64,000 nt of DNA from Rhodovulum sulfidophilum DSM 1374 (GCF_001633165.1 NZ_CP015418.1:1612001-1676000), one strand, 5' to 3'. Numbered from the stretch's first letter, positions 25,797 through 35,019 are shown. Notes: generated by a model not told the origin, from the letters alone. A program made the numbers and translations.

Positions 25797-26462
25797 CTAG
25801 CCGCGCTGGCGTCGCAGCGTCTCGGCGACCGATTCGCCGCTATGGCGGAGATGCTGCCGCCAGATCCGCGCCGCGGCGGCGGTATCGCGGGCGCGGAAGG
25901 CGGCCATGACGCCCTCATGCTCTTCGACCGACTGGCGCCAGCGTTCGGCATCGAAGATCGCCATGAACCGTCCGCGCCGGGCCCGCACCGCGATCCGCCG
26001 GTGACTGTCGATCAGAACCGGGTTGCCCGCCTCGCGCACGATGCTGTCATGGATTTCGGTATTGGTGTCGAAATAGGCCGAGGCCTCGCGCGCGGCATAT
26101 TGCTTCAGCATGCGCTCGTGCAATGTCTCGAGCCGCGCCAGAACCTCGGCCCCGATGTGCCCGGCCAGCCGTTCTGCGGCGAGGCTTTCGATCGCCGCGA
26201 TCAGGTCGAACAGGTTCTCTGCCTCCTCGGCGGTATAGGCCAAAACCTGTGCCCCCCGGTGCAGCGAGATCTCGACCAGGCCGTCGGCGCGCAGCAGTTT
26301 CAGCGCCTCCCGGATCGGCGTGCGCGACACGTTCAACTCGGCCGAGAGCCTGCGCTCGACCAGCCGCGATCCGGGCGGACATTCGCCCTTGACGATCCGG
26401 TCGCGGAGGCAGTCTGCCACCCGTTCGGCGGAGGCTTGGATGTCGAGCGAGGTGTCGGACAT
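25797..26462 (-). CDS. GntR-family transcriptional regulator, FCD subfamily
   Basis: A 221-residue ligand-responsive repressor or activator. The N-terminal winged helix (about 10-75) contains LSAELNVSRTPIREALKLLR, characteristic of GntR. The C-terminal FCD domain (about 85-210) carries the usual metal-binding Asp/His residues, for example in YFDTNTEIHDSI and VEEHEGVMAAFRARD. It lies immediately upstream of the racemase-TRAP-amidohydrolase operon on the same strand. The twin palindrome at 25684-25716 is its likely target. Confidence 0.92.
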   Translation of the reverse strand: MSDTSLDIQASAERVADCLRDRIVKGECPPGSRLVERRLSAELNVSRTPIREALKLLRADGLVEISLHRGAQVLAYTAEEAENLFDLIAAIESLAAERLAGHIGAEVLARLETLHERMLKQYAAREASAYFDTNTEIHDSIVREAGNPVLIDSHRRIAVRARRGRFMAIFDAERWRQSVEEHEGVMAAFRARDTAAAARIWRQHLRHSGESVAETLRRQRG

Positions 26463-26559
26463 GGCGGGGCCTGCCTTGCAAGTGAAAACTGCGCTTGGGC
26501 CATTATTGCCGCCGCGGGGGCCAGAGACAATTCGCCTTTGGCGCCCGCGACCTTGTTGC

Positions 26560-27010
26560 AGGTACCGTTTCGGCGCGGCTCAGGTCCGGTCGGGCGGGGC
26601 CGACAATGCCTTGCTGTTGCCGTCGGTTGCGGACGAGCGCGACACTGGCATTGCCCCGGGGCAGCGGGCAATAGCGGCCCCTCCATCGGATCGTTGTCTT
26701 CCGCTTTCGCAGAGCACGGTCCCGGGGTTCAGATTGAGTGTGCTGCGGTCGATCTTGATCGAGGCCCCGGTCGGGTCGCGCCCGTCTTGCACCCGCATCG
26801 GGTTGCACCCCGTCAGCTCGGAAGGCGCGACGCGGCTTGTCGCAGATCGGCCGGATTGCCGGGGCCCCAATTTGCGAAAGCTCCTGCGCCAGGGCGGCGT
26901 CGGCGGTAAGCCGGGTGATCACCGACCCCACCGTCACGTCGAGCCCGGCGTCGCGAAGCGCCGAAATACTGCGCCGCACCCTGGCCGCCACATCCGAAGT
27001 CCCGACCATG
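26560..27010 (-). pseudogene. Possible decayed DSD1-type D-amino-acid aldolase/dehydratase gene
   Basis: Minus-strand frames contain scattered fragments resembling the C-terminal half of the alanine-racemase-fold DSD1/D-threonine aldolase family. In order of transcription these are AARVRRSISALRDAGLDVTV (near 26990), a stretch with LNPGTVLCESGRQ (near 26730), and DGNSKALSAPPD (near 26620), similar to the family's DAGSKALSSD motif. The fragments lie in different frames, so at least one frameshift is present and no intact start remains. The assignment rests on short motifs recognised by eye and is tentative. Confidence 0.3.
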
Positions 27011-27772
27011 TCGCGGTTCGATGCGGCATCGCGCGTGTCGAGGCTACAGGCGAGTCGTACGGTTCGGGCTTCGGATAGCTCTGATGCCCGCGCCGCCGCC
27101 TTTCCAGCCCTCCCTTGCTTTCACGCTCGGTCACCTTTCGCTCTCCGGCGGGCACGTGGCCGGGAGCGTTGACGACGGTTTGGTTGCATAAATCCGGGGC
27201 TGAGCGATCTTGCCCTTTCCCCGGGCGGATTGGGCCTGCTAGTTTTGCGATCGGTATGGCGGCCGGGCGCTGCAACGTGGAGCTGGGGTTCCGCCTGCCG
27301 ATCAAAACCCCGCACCGTCACGGATTTCCGAGGAAACATCTACTGGCTCCCAGATAGGTGCTCACCGCCTTTTTTGAGCAAGTTCAGAATGGCCTTGTAG
27401 AGTGCCTCGAGGGCCGAATGAGTGGTGAACTGCGTAATAAAGCCGTGTTGCGGAACTTGGCTTATGCGGGTGGGGTGATCGCCGTATGAGCCATCGACGC
27501 CAAAATCGCTCGCCCACACTTTTCCGGGAGTGGCAAGCCTCGGTTGGCGAAGCGTTGGCACTGACTAGGGTAATCTTCTGCCCAACTCCGCTACGCGAGA
27601 TGAAAACTCCGTACGGCGGTAGAATATTCTATCTGCGAGGATCGATCTGAACAACCGTCAGGTTAGGCACGCCTCTGGATGATGGTTAAGCGGCAGATCA
27701 AAAAGCAATGTTATTTGCCGCAGTGGCTAAGGATGCCCCCGCCTAAGACGGTGGGGCCCGCGCAGGCTGGTC
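27011..27772. other. Gene-poor, compositionally mixed gap
   Basis: No convincing gene. A plus-strand frame of 54 codons (27486-27650) lacks a clear ribosome-binding site. The bases 27177-27200 read GGTTTGGTTGCATAAATCCG, like the end of an IS903-group element, but no transposase follows. The part from about 27360 to 27700 is less GC-rich than its neighbours. It looks like a graveyard of transferred or decayed DNA next to the chemoreceptor gene. Confidence 0.45.
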
Positions 27773-30091
27773 TCAGAACTCGGTCCAGCCTGCAGAGATC
27801 GGTGGTTGTGGGGCAGGCCGCTCGTTCAGGGCCCGTTCCAGAGCGTCGGGAGCGGAGGGGCGGCGGGGCTTCGCCGCTGTTGTTGCGATGACGTCGTCAC
27901 CGAGCCGGAACCGGGCCACAAGGGTAAGGAGCTTGTCGGCCTCCTGTTTGAGGGTGACACAGGCAGCTGTCGCCTCCTCGACCATCGCGGCGTTCTGCTG
28001 GGTGACCTTGTCGAGCTGAGTCACGCCGACGTTGATTTCGCCAAGCCCGACGGACTGTTCCTGCGCCCCGGTGGCAATGCCCTCGATATGTTCGGAAATT
28101 CGGCTCACCCGCGAGGCGATGTCCTGCAGGGCGGCCCCCGTGCGGTTGACGAGCGAGACGCCGGTTTCGACCTGGGTCGAACTCGTATCGATCAGCGTCT
28201 TGATTTCCTTGGCGGCTTCGGAGGAACGCTGGGCGAGGGCCCGGACCTCGGAGGCGACGACAGCGAAGCCTCGGCCCGCCTCGCCCGCGCGCGCGGCCTC
28301 GACGCCTGCATTGAGCGCCAGCAGGTTGGTCTGGAAGGCGATGTCGTCGATCACGCCGATGATCTGGGTGATGCCTTCGGATGAACGCTGGATCTCGGAC
28401 ATTGCGCCGGTCGCCTCGTCGACGACCTGACCGCTTTGCTGTGCCCGGTTCTGCGCCTCGCCGACATAACGCGAGACCTCGGTTGCGCCCTCGGCGGTTG
28501 AGCTGACGCTGGTGGTCAATTCGTCCATTGCCGCGGCGGTTTCCTCCAGCGTTGCGGCCTGGCTTTCGGTGCGCCGGGCGAGGTTCTCGGACGAATCGCT
28601 GATTTCTTCGGAAAGCTTCTGGACAGCGCGGGCATTGACCTGAACCGCTCCGATAAGGTCGCCCATCGTCGCCATCGAGCTGTTGAAGTCGTGTCGGAGT
28701 GCCTCGTATTCGTCGGGGAATTTCTCCTGCACGGTTTCTGTCAGATCTCCGTCGGCCAGGGCGCGGATCGCGCTGCCCAGCCGGTCGACGACCTTTTTCT
28801 GCTCTGCGCGACGTTCTTCCTGTTCTTGCGAAAGGCGGTCGGCCTCTGCCAGCCGATCCCGGAAGGCAGAGAGATCACGTCCCATCGCCCCGATCTCGTC
28901 CAGGCGGTCGGCCACATCGATCTTCTTGGCGTAATTGCCGGCTGAGACCTCATTCATCGAGGCGATGAAGCCCTTGAGCGGGGTTGTGATCGTGCGGGCG
29001 GCCAGCACGCTGACGCCGAGGCCGGCGGCGAGCCCGATCAGCAGGAAGACAATCACGCTGTTCCGGAACGCGATCAGCGCGGCGAGGAATTCGGAGCGGT
29101 CGAGTTCGACGACCAGGGTCCAGTCGGCAAAATCGACCCCGACCGGCGTGGTGAAGACGATGCTGTCGGTGCCGGTGATGCCTTCGACCGGTGAAAAAAG
29201 CCCGCTCTGGCCGGTCTCGAGCGCGGTGATGAAGGGGCGTTCGGGCAGCGGGCTCAGGACGTCGAAACGGTTTTCATAACGCGAATAGGTGCGGGCACGG
29301 CCATCGCCGCCGACGATATACATGTCGCCGGATCGGCCGAGGGCGGAGGCCATCGTGACCATGGCCGAGAGCTTGCCGATCGGCACCTGGATCGCGATGA
29401 CGCCGAGCCGGGTGCCATCCTCGGCAAAGACCGGCGCGGCCATGAAGGCGGCCGGGGCATTGGCGCTGGGCGCATATTCCTCGATGTCGGAGACGACGGA
29501 TGTGCCGGCCGGGGCCTTGTTGGCGCGCTGGAATACCTTGCCCAAAGCCGTTCCCGAATAGCGGCCGGTGCCGACATCCTCGCCGAAATCGGCCTCCTTG
29601 ACGACCGAGTAGATTACCTGCCCGTCAGGGGCGATGAGGAAGACATCGTAAAAGCCGAAAGACTCGAGCATCCGCTCGAAACCGGGATGGATCCGGGCAT
29701 GGATGCGGCTGTAATCCGAGCCGTCTCCGGCATCGGCCAGCTTCTGACCTTCGCCGGACGGATAGGGGTTGTCGCTGCCATAGGCCGCGAGAACCGGGGC
29801 AAAGCCATCCGGTGCCGCCTCGAGAGAGGCGTGAAATTCGCTGAGCGCGCGGGCGATGGAGGGGTTGGCTGCCTGTGCCGCAAGCGCGTGTTGCTGGTCG
29901 GCGAACCACTCGCTGACGCGGGTGGCCTGGTCGCGGGCCATCCCCTCGAGATCGGTGACCGCGTTATTATAGCTCGATTCATAAGCGCGGTTGTAGAGGA
30001 AGCCCCCCATGCTTGACATGGACACGACCATGATGGCGGCGATCATCATGGTGAGACGCGGCCCGATTGGCATCTGCAGAATTCGTTTCAT
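27773..30091 (-). CDS. Methyl-accepting chemotaxis protein with dCache sensor and CheR-tether
   Basis: A 772-residue transmembrane chemoreceptor. A membrane helix at about 13-35 is followed by a large periplasmic dCache-type domain (about 36-340) and a second helix (about 345-368). HAMP and linker regions (about 370-500) follow, then a signalling domain (about 520-700) with the highly conserved hairpin tip (about residues 585-620: [20 protein letters not shown], then [20 protein letters not shown]). The protein ends in GWTEF, matching the xWxxF pentapeptide that recruits CheR/CheB. The ligand is unknown. It is monocistronic and has no che genes beside it. Confidence 0.94.
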   Translation of the reverse strand: MKRILQMPIGPRLTMMIAAIMVVSMSSMGGFLYNRAYESSYNNAVTDLEGMARDQATRVSEWFADQQHALAAQAANPSIARALSEFHASLEAAPDGFAPVLAAYGSDNPYPSGEGQKLADAGDGSDYSRIHARIHPGFERMLESFGFYDVFLIAPDGQVIYSVVKEADFGEDVGTGRYSGTALGKVFQRANKAPAGTSVVSDIEEYAPSANAPAAFMAAPVFAEDGTRLGVIAIQVPIGKLSAMVTMASALGRSGDMYIVGGDGRARTYSRYENRFDVLSPLPERPFITALETGQSGLFSPVEGITGTDSIVFTTPVGVDFADWTLVVELDRSEFLAALIAFRNSVIVFLLIGLAAGLGVSVLAARTITTPLKGFIASMNEVSAGNYAKKIDVADRLDEIGAMGRDLSAFRDRLAEADRLSQEQEERRAEQKKVVDRLGSAIRALADGDLTETVQEKFPDEYEALRHDFNSSMATMGDLIGAVQVNARAVQKLSEEISDSSENLARRTESQAATLEETAAAMDELTTSVSSTAEGATEVSRYVGEAQNRAQQSGQVVDEATGAMSEIQRSSEGITQIIGVIDDIAFQTNLLALNAGVEAARAGEAGRGFAVVASEVRALAQRSSEAAKEIKTLIDTSSTQVETGVSLVNRTGAALQDIASRVSRISEHIEGIATGAQEQSVGLGEINVGVTQLDKVTQQNAAMVEEATAACVTLKQEADKLLTLVARFRLGDDVIATTAAKPRRPSAPDALERALNERPAPQPPISAGWTEF

Positions 30092-30253
30092 CGTCCCCTT
30101 GGCCTGTCTGTGCTGGAAGCTGCGACGCAGCGGCTGGGGGCATTGGGTCGCAAAGCCGCAAAGAATCCCTTACCCCGGTTGCGAAAGACCGGGGCCGCAT
30201 GCAGGAAAACCCGTCGGATTTTATCCAGGCGGCAGTATGGCCGGGTATGGGTT

Positions 30254-30874
30254 TTACGGTGTCCGGCAGAGGGCGGGATCGGCGCAACCCTCGGCGCGAA
30301 ACGGCTGTCGGCGCGCGGGCGGCAGGCCGAGCGCCGACAGATCGTCGTCCATCCGGGCCAGATCGGCAGCGCTCAGCAGGGCGGGATGAACCGTACAGCG
30401 CAGATCGGCGGCAACGCCGCTGTCGCGTAGCAGGCCGAGGCTTTCGCGCGCCTTTGCGCCGCTGCCGGGCGCGCCGGTGATCCGGTCATAGGCGTCGAAG
30501 GGGGCCTTGACGTCGAAACCGATCCAGTCGAGCAGCGGCAGGACGCGGGCGAAGCGCGCGGGATAGGCGCCGCCGGTATGCAACCCGGTGCGAAAGCCCA
30601 TCGCCCGAAGCTCCGCAAGCGCCTCGGGCAGGCCCTTCTGCAACAAGGGTTCCCCGCCCGAGATCACCACGCCGTCGAGCAGCCCGCGCCGGCGGTCGAG
30701 AAAGGCCAGGACCGTGTCCCAGCCGATCCGGCCCGGCCCCGCCGCCAGCAGCTCGGTGTTGTGGCAATAGCGGCAGGCCCAGGGACAGCCCTGGCAGAAG
30801 ACCGTCGCCACCAGTTCGCCCGGCCAGTCGACGCTCGAATGCCGGACCAGCCCGGAGATCGCAAGCTCAGCCAA
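30254..30874 (-). CDS. nrdG: Anaerobic ribonucleotide reductase activating enzyme
   Basis: A radical SAM enzyme of 206 residues that makes the glycyl radical on NrdD. The iron-sulfur cluster motif CxxxCxxC is seen in GCPWACRYCHN (about residues 30-40), and the GGEP motif in VVISGGEPLLQKG (about 70-82). It starts inside the end of the preceding small gene (8-base overlap), so it is coupled to the glycyl-radical-domain peptide it presumably acts on. Confidence 0.93.
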   Translation of the reverse strand: MAELAISGLVRHSSVDWPGELVATVFCQGCPWACRYCHNTELLAAGPGRIGWDTVLAFLDRRRGLLDGVVISGGEPLLQKGLPEALAELRAMGFRTGLHTGGAYPARFARVLPLLDWIGFDVKAPFDAYDRITGAPGSGAKARESLGLLRDSGVAADLRCTVHPALLSAADLARMDDDLSALGLPPARRQPFRAEGCADPALCRTP

Positions 30875-31058
30875 GCTGTGCCTTCGCCTCGTCGAAATAG
30901 ACCCGTTCGGCGGCCTCGCCCTTCTTGCCGGTATTGAAGGACGCCATCGGGCGGTGATAGCCCATCACCCTGGTCCAGACCTCGCAGCGGGTGCGCTCTT
31001 CGTCCGTCAGGACGATTTCGGCATCGCGGGTCGTCATGTCCTTGTCGATCATGGTCAT
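30867..31058 (-). CDS. Stand-alone glycyl-radical domain of anaerobic ribonucleotide reductase
   Basis: A 63-residue protein equivalent to the extreme C-terminus of class III NrdD. It contains RCEVWTRVMGYHRPMASFN followed by TGKKGE; in NrdD the RVxGYxxP motif carries the glycyl radical, here Gly33. The preceding nrdD frame stops after its zinc-binding CPKC region and lacks this motif. A full ribosome-binding site (AAGGAG, 8 bases before the ATG) overlaps the nrdD stop, so this is a real separate gene and not a sequencing frameshift. It should associate in trans with NrdD and be activated by NrdG, whose gene it overlaps. Confidence 0.85.
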   Translation of the reverse strand: MTMIDKDMTTRDAEIVLTDEERTRCEVWTRVMGYHRPMASFNTGKKGEAAERVYFDEAKAQLG

Positions 31059-31070
31059 CGGATCACTCCT

Positions 31071-33077
31071 TCAGCTGGCTTTCGCGCGCTTCGCCGCAAT
31101 CAGCTCGGCGTCGCATTTGGGGCAGAATTCGTGCTCGCCCGCGAGATACCCGTGTTTCGGGCAGATCGAGAAGGTGGGCGTCACGGTGATATAGGGCAGG
31201 CGGAACGAGGACAGCGACCGGCGGACCAGCTTCTTGCAGGCCTCGGCCGAGGAGATCCGTTCGCCCATGTAAAGGTGCAGGACCGTGCCGCCGGTATAGC
31301 GGGCCTGCAGCGGCTCCTGATGTTCCAGCGCCTCGAACGGATCGGAGGTATACCCGACCGGAAGCTGGGTCGAGTTGGTGTAATAGGGCTGATCGTCGGT
31401 GCCCGCCTGCAGGATGCCCGGGAAGCGCTTGCGGTCCTCGCGGGCGAAGCGGTAGGTCGTGCCCTCGGCGGGCGTCGCCTCGAGATTGTACATGTGCCCG
31501 GTCTCTTCCTGGTATTCGACCATCCGGGCGCGCAGGTGGTCCATCAGCCGGATCGCAAGCCCCTGACCGGCCTCGGTCGAGATGTCCTCGCGGTCGTCGG
31601 TGAAGTTCCGGATCATCTCGTTCACGCCATTCACGCCCAGCGTCGAGAAATGGTTTCGGAGCGTGCCGAGATAGCGCTTGGTATAGGGGAAAAGCCCGGC
31701 CTCGATATGGCGCTCGATCACCTTGCGCTTGAGTTCCAGACTTGTGCGCGCGATAGCCGCCAGCCGGTCGAGCGCGGCCAGAAGCCCCGCCTCGTCGCCC
31801 TTGTGCAGATGGCCGAGCCGGGCGCAGTTGATGGTGACGACGCCAAGGCTGCCGGTCTGCTCGGCCGAGCCGAACAGCCCGTTGCCGCGTTTCAAGAGCT
31901 CGGTCAGGTCAAGCTGCAAGCGGCAGCACATCGACCGGACCATATGCGGCTCAAGCTCGGAATTCACGAAGTTCTGGAAATAGGGCAGCCCGTATTTCGC
32001 CGTCATCTCGAAGAGATAACCGGCATTTTCGCTCTCCCACGGAAAATCGGGAGTGATGTTGTAGGTCGGGATCGGGAAGGTGAAGACCCGACCCTTGGCA
32101 TCGCCCGCGGTCATCACCTCCATATAGGCGCGGTTGATCATGTCCATCTCGGACTGCAACGCGCCATAGGCGAAATCGGCCTCGCGCCCGCCGATCACCG
32201 GCACCTGGTCCTTCAGGTCATCCGGGCAGGTCCAGTCGAAGGTCAGGTTGGTGAAGGGCGTCTGGGTGCCCCAGCGCGAGGGCACGTTGAGATTGTAGAT
32301 GAATTCCTGCATCGCCTGACGGACGGCGGCGTAATCCAGCCCGTCGATCCGCACATAGGGCGCCAGATAGGTGTCGAACGAGCTGAAAGCCTGGGCGCCC
32401 GCCCATTCGTTCTGCAGAGTGCCGAGGAAATTGACGATCTGGCCGAGCGCGCTGGTCAGGTGCATCGGCGGACCGGATTCGATGCTGCCGGGCACCCCGT
32501 TCAGCCCCTCGCGCAACAGCGTCCTCAGCGACCAGCCCGCGCAATAGCCCGCGAACATGTCGAGATCGTGGATATGGATGTCGCCGTCGCGATGCGCCTG
32601 GCCGACTTCCGGCGGGTAGATATGGCTCAGCCAGTAATTCGCCGTCACCTTGCCCGAGGTGTTCAGGATCATGCCGCCCAGCGAATAGCCCTGATTGGCA
32701 TTGGCATTCACCCGCCAGTCCGAGCGGTCGAGATATTCGTTGATCGAGCTTTCGACATCGACCAGCACCTGCCGGTCCTCGCGCAGCCGCGCATGCTGGG
32801 CGCGATAGACGGCGTAGGCGCGCACCGTCGCGATCCGGTTGGCGCCGATCAGGGCCTGTTCGACGGCATCCTGGATTTCCTCGATATCGGGCGTGCCATC
32901 CGCGTGGCGGAAGCTCAGCACCCGCACCACCTGGGCGGTGAGATGGGCGGCCTCCTCGGCGCCGAATTCGCCGGTGGCCTCGCCCGCACGGGCGATGGCC
33001 CGGGCGATCCGGCCGGCGTCGAAGGGAACGATCTGGCCGTCGCGGTTGGCGACGGAACGGGGCGAGGGGGCGGTCAT
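31071..33077 (-). CDS. nrdD: Class III (anaerobic) ribonucleoside-triphosphate reductase, catalytic part without glycyl-radical motif
   Basis: Reduces ribonucleotides to deoxyribonucleotides without oxygen or B12. The 668-residue protein begins MTAPSPRSVANRDGQIVPFD. It has an N-terminal ATP-cone (about 5-95), the glycyl-radical-enzyme barrel with the loop Cys in VVTINCARLGHL, and a C-terminal zinc region (ICPKHGYLAGEHEFCPKC, about 640-658). It ends there; the glycyl-radical segment is encoded by the next gene 12 bases downstream. The start at 33077 is chosen over an upstream extension because the ATP-cone begins here. A cobalamin riboswitch lies in the 5' leader. Confidence 0.93.
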   Translation of the reverse strand: MTAPSPRSVANRDGQIVPFDAGRIARAIARAGEATGEFGAEEAAHLTAQVVRVLSFRHADGTPDIEEIQDAVEQALIGANRIATVRAYAVYRAQHARLREDRQVLVDVESSINEYLDRSDWRVNANANQGYSLGGMILNTSGKVTANYWLSHIYPPEVGQAHRDGDIHIHDLDMFAGYCAGWSLRTLLREGLNGVPGSIESGPPMHLTSALGQIVNFLGTLQNEWAGAQAFSSFDTYLAPYVRIDGLDYAAVRQAMQEFIYNLNVPSRWGTQTPFTNLTFDWTCPDDLKDQVPVIGGREADFAYGALQSEMDMINRAYMEVMTAGDAKGRVFTFPIPTYNITPDFPWESENAGYLFEMTAKYGLPYFQNFVNSELEPHMVRSMCCRLQLDLTELLKRGNGLFGSAEQTGSLGVVTINCARLGHLHKGDEAGLLAALDRLAAIARTSLELKRKVIERHIEAGLFPYTKRYLGTLRNHFSTLGVNGVNEMIRNFTDDREDISTEAGQGLAIRLMDHLRARMVEYQEETGHMYNLEATPAEGTTYRFAREDRKRFPGILQAGTDDQPYYTNSTQLPVGYTSDPFEALEHQEPLQARYTGGTVLHLYMGERISSAEACKKLVRRSLSSFRLPYITVTPTFSICPKHGYLAGEHEFCPKCDAELIAAKRAKAS

Positions 33078-33179
33078 GGCGGTTCGCTTTCGGTTCTGGT
33101 CAGGGGCGGCACGCAGGGAGGCACGCGGACCCGCCGGTCCGACGCACGCACCCGAGCCCACCGCTCGCGGTCGTTCGGT

Positions 33180-33350
33180 CCGCTCTGGCAGGTCTCCTGA
33201 CTTCGCGGCTCGGACGCCCTGGCCCTCCTTCCCGGCGTCTTGCGCCAGTGGATCAAGGGGCCGCGGCTTGCCGCTGACAGTTGCGGGGGCAGTGCCGGAC
33301 TCTCACCGGCTTCCCTCTTCGCCCACGGCGCAAACCGCGGGAACCAAAGC
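33180..33350 (-). ncRNA. Cobalamin (B12) riboswitch controlling nrdD
   Basis: Read on the minus strand, the leader has the class hallmarks in order: GGTTCCCGCGG near 33345, then GAAGCCGGTGAGAGTCCGGC, ACTGCCCCCGCAACTGTCAG, and GTCAGGAGACCTGCCAGAG near 33190. These correspond to the B12-box core and flanking helices. The element lies about 100 bases before the nrdD start. Riboswitches of this class lower expression when cobalamin is present. The expression platform was not resolved by eye. Confidence 0.95.
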
Positions 33351-33356
33351 AACAGT

Positions 33357-33386
33357 ATATTGATGTTTGCGGGGGCGTATTGTCAA
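33357..33386 (-). promoter_or_regulatory. Candidate promoter of the nrdD operon
   Basis: On the minus strand, TTGACA (33386-33381) and CAATAT (33362-33357) are 18 bases apart, just upstream of the riboswitch. The ATAT-centred dyad around the -10 (ACAGTATATTGATGT on the plus strand, 33352-33366) weakly resembles an NrdR box, which would fit a ribonucleotide reductase operon. Confidence 0.45.
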
Positions 33387-33591
33387 CATGTAGCGGGTGC
33401 GACCTTCGCGCACCCCCCGGGCCCTGTCATCGGGCCGGGTCACTGACAGTCGCGCGGCAATGCGGGATACGGGTCTCTTTGCCGGGGTCCTCGCACCGCC
33501 ATCCCGGCTCTGGTGGGCGGGGTAGGCGATCGGCGCTGTCGCCGCAAGCTGAAGCCGCTATGCTGGCGCCGATCTGCCGGAGGGGAAAGCG

Positions 33592-34956
33592 ATGGAACAT
33601 ATGGAATGGCAAGGGCTTCTGACGAAGGCTCGGCACGAGCAGCGCGAGCCTGCCCCGGATGAGGCCGAAACGCGCGCGGCGCGCGATAGGCGGCGTCCGG
33701 CGTTTCTGGCCGATCTCGACCGGGTGATCTTCTCGCAGCCGTTCCGGCGCCTGGCCAACAAGACCCAGGTGCATCCGCTTTACGAGAACGACCACCTGCA
33801 TCACCGGATGATCCACAGCCTCGAGACCAGCAGCGTGGGCCGCTCGCTTGGGTTCGAGGTCGGGCAGGCGCTGGCCGCGAAGAGCATCCTGCTCGACGGC
33901 GCCGGGCACGACCTGTCCTATATCCTGCAGGCGGCCTGTGCCGCCCATGACATCGGCAACCCGCCCTTCGGCCATGCGGGCGAGGATGCGATTTCGGAAT
34001 GGTTCGAGATGCGAAAGCCCTTCGGTGCGGATCTGAGTGAGGGCCAGCGCCGCGAGTTCGAGCATTTCGAGGGCAATGCCCAGGGCTTTCGGATCCTGAC
34101 CCGGCTGGAGATGTCCCGGCGCGAGGGCGGCATGCGGCTGACCCACGCTGTTTTGGGGGCCTTCACGAAGTATCCCTGTCTCGCGCGCGACGGCGCGCTG
34201 GGTAAGGCGGCGCCCTATATCGGACGCAAGAAGTTCGGCGCCTTCGAGGCCGAGGCTGCGCATCTGGAGGAGATGGCGCGAAGCACCGGTCTGATCCCGC
34301 AGGACGGCGGCTGGGTGCGCCATCCGCTGGCCTTCCTGGTCGAGGCGGCCGACAATATCTGCTATAATATCCTCGATCTCGAGGACGCCTTCACCAGCGG
34401 CGTGCTGCCCTTCGGCGAGGTTGAGACGCTTCTGCGGGGACTGATCGAGAAAGATGTCCAGCGGGAGGAGGGGGCCGCCGATGCCCGGTACGACGCCGAA
34501 CATGTGGGCAAGCTGCGGGCTGACGCCGTGGGCGCGCTGATCCGCGCCAGCGTCGCGGCCTTTCTCGATCACCATGACGAGATCCTGGCAGGCCGGTTCT
34601 CGACCGAGCTGACGGATGTCTTCGCGCTGAAAGAGGCCTTCGCGGCGATTTCCGAGGTCGCGAATGACCGGATCTTCCCCTCGTCGCGCAAGATCGAGCT
34701 GGAAGTGGCGGGGCGCGACCTGATCTTCGCGCTGCTCGACCGCTTCCATGCGGTGATCGAGGGGCTGGCCGATCACGGCTGGGATGCCGCGGCGATGGCC
34801 GAGAAGAAACCCTATCTGCGCAAGCTGGTCACCTCGGCCGGGATGGATCTGCGCGATGTCTGCGACCCCTATTCGGGGCTTCATGCCCTGACCGATTTCG
34901 TCTCGGGCATGACCGACCGCTATGCGGTGAAGATGGCGCGGCCGCTGGGGCTCTGA
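33592..34956 (+). CDS. dgt: Deoxyguanosinetriphosphate triphosphohydrolase
   Basis: Hydrolyses dGTP (and often other dNTPs) to the nucleoside and tripolyphosphate. The 454-residue HD-domain enzyme has the first metal His in HRMIHSLETSSVGRSLG (about 72-80), the HD pair in AAHDIGNPPFGHAG (about 117) and a downstream Asp in VEAADNICYNILDLEDAF. Two in-frame ATGs (33592 and 33601) are possible, with GGGAAAG before the first. It is divergent from the nrdD operon, so a dNTP-consuming and a dNTP-producing system share one control region. Confidence 0.92.
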   Translation: MEHMEWQGLLTKARHEQREPAPDEAETRAARDRRRPAFLADLDRVIFSQPFRRLANKTQVHPLYENDHLHHRMIHSLETSSVGRSLGFEVGQALAAKSILLDGAGHDLSYILQAACAAHDIGNPPFGHAGEDAISEWFEMRKPFGADLSEGQRREFEHFEGNAQGFRILTRLEMSRREGGMRLTHAVLGAFTKYPCLARDGALGKAAPYIGRKKFGAFEAEAAHLEEMARSTGLIPQDGGWVRHPLAFLVEAADNICYNILDLEDAFTSGVLPFGEVETLLRGLIEKDVQREEGAADARYDAEHVGKLRADAVGALIRASVAAFLDHHDEILAGRFSTELTDVFALKEAFAAISEVANDRIFPSSRKIELEVAGRDLIFALLDRFHAVIEGLADHGWDAAAMAEKKPYLRKLVTSAGMDLRDVCDPYSGLHALTDFVSGMTDRYAVKMARPLGL

Positions 34957-34972
34957 GCCCGAAAGACAGGAC

Positions 34973-34995
34973 GCCCGGGCAGTGGCTGCCCGGGC
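34973..34995. terminator. Hairpin between convergent dgt and carB
   Basis: Perfect 9-bp stem GCCCGGGCA/TGCCCGGGC with a 5-base loop, between the stops of dgt and carB. No T-tract, so it may act bidirectionally or as an mRNA 3' end structure. Confidence 0.5.
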
Positions 34996-35019
34996 GCCGG
35001 ATCGTCAGGCGGCGGCGGA

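Noticed and set aside
27486..27650. A 54-codon plus-strand frame (MSHRRQNRSPTLFREWQASV...)
   Set aside because: No ribosome-binding site, no recognisable similarity, and it lies in decayed DNA.
30150..30200. A segment (GTCGCAAAGCC and nearby dyads) resembling part of a cyclic-di-GMP riboswitch upstream of the chemoreceptor
   Set aside because: It is on the wrong strand for the chemoreceptor gene and lacks the remaining conserved blocks of the GEMM motif.
30954..33200. A 748-codon plus-strand frame opposite nrdD
   Set aside because: High-GC DNA leaves the strand opposite real genes open. nrdD has unmistakable family motifs; the antisense translation has none.
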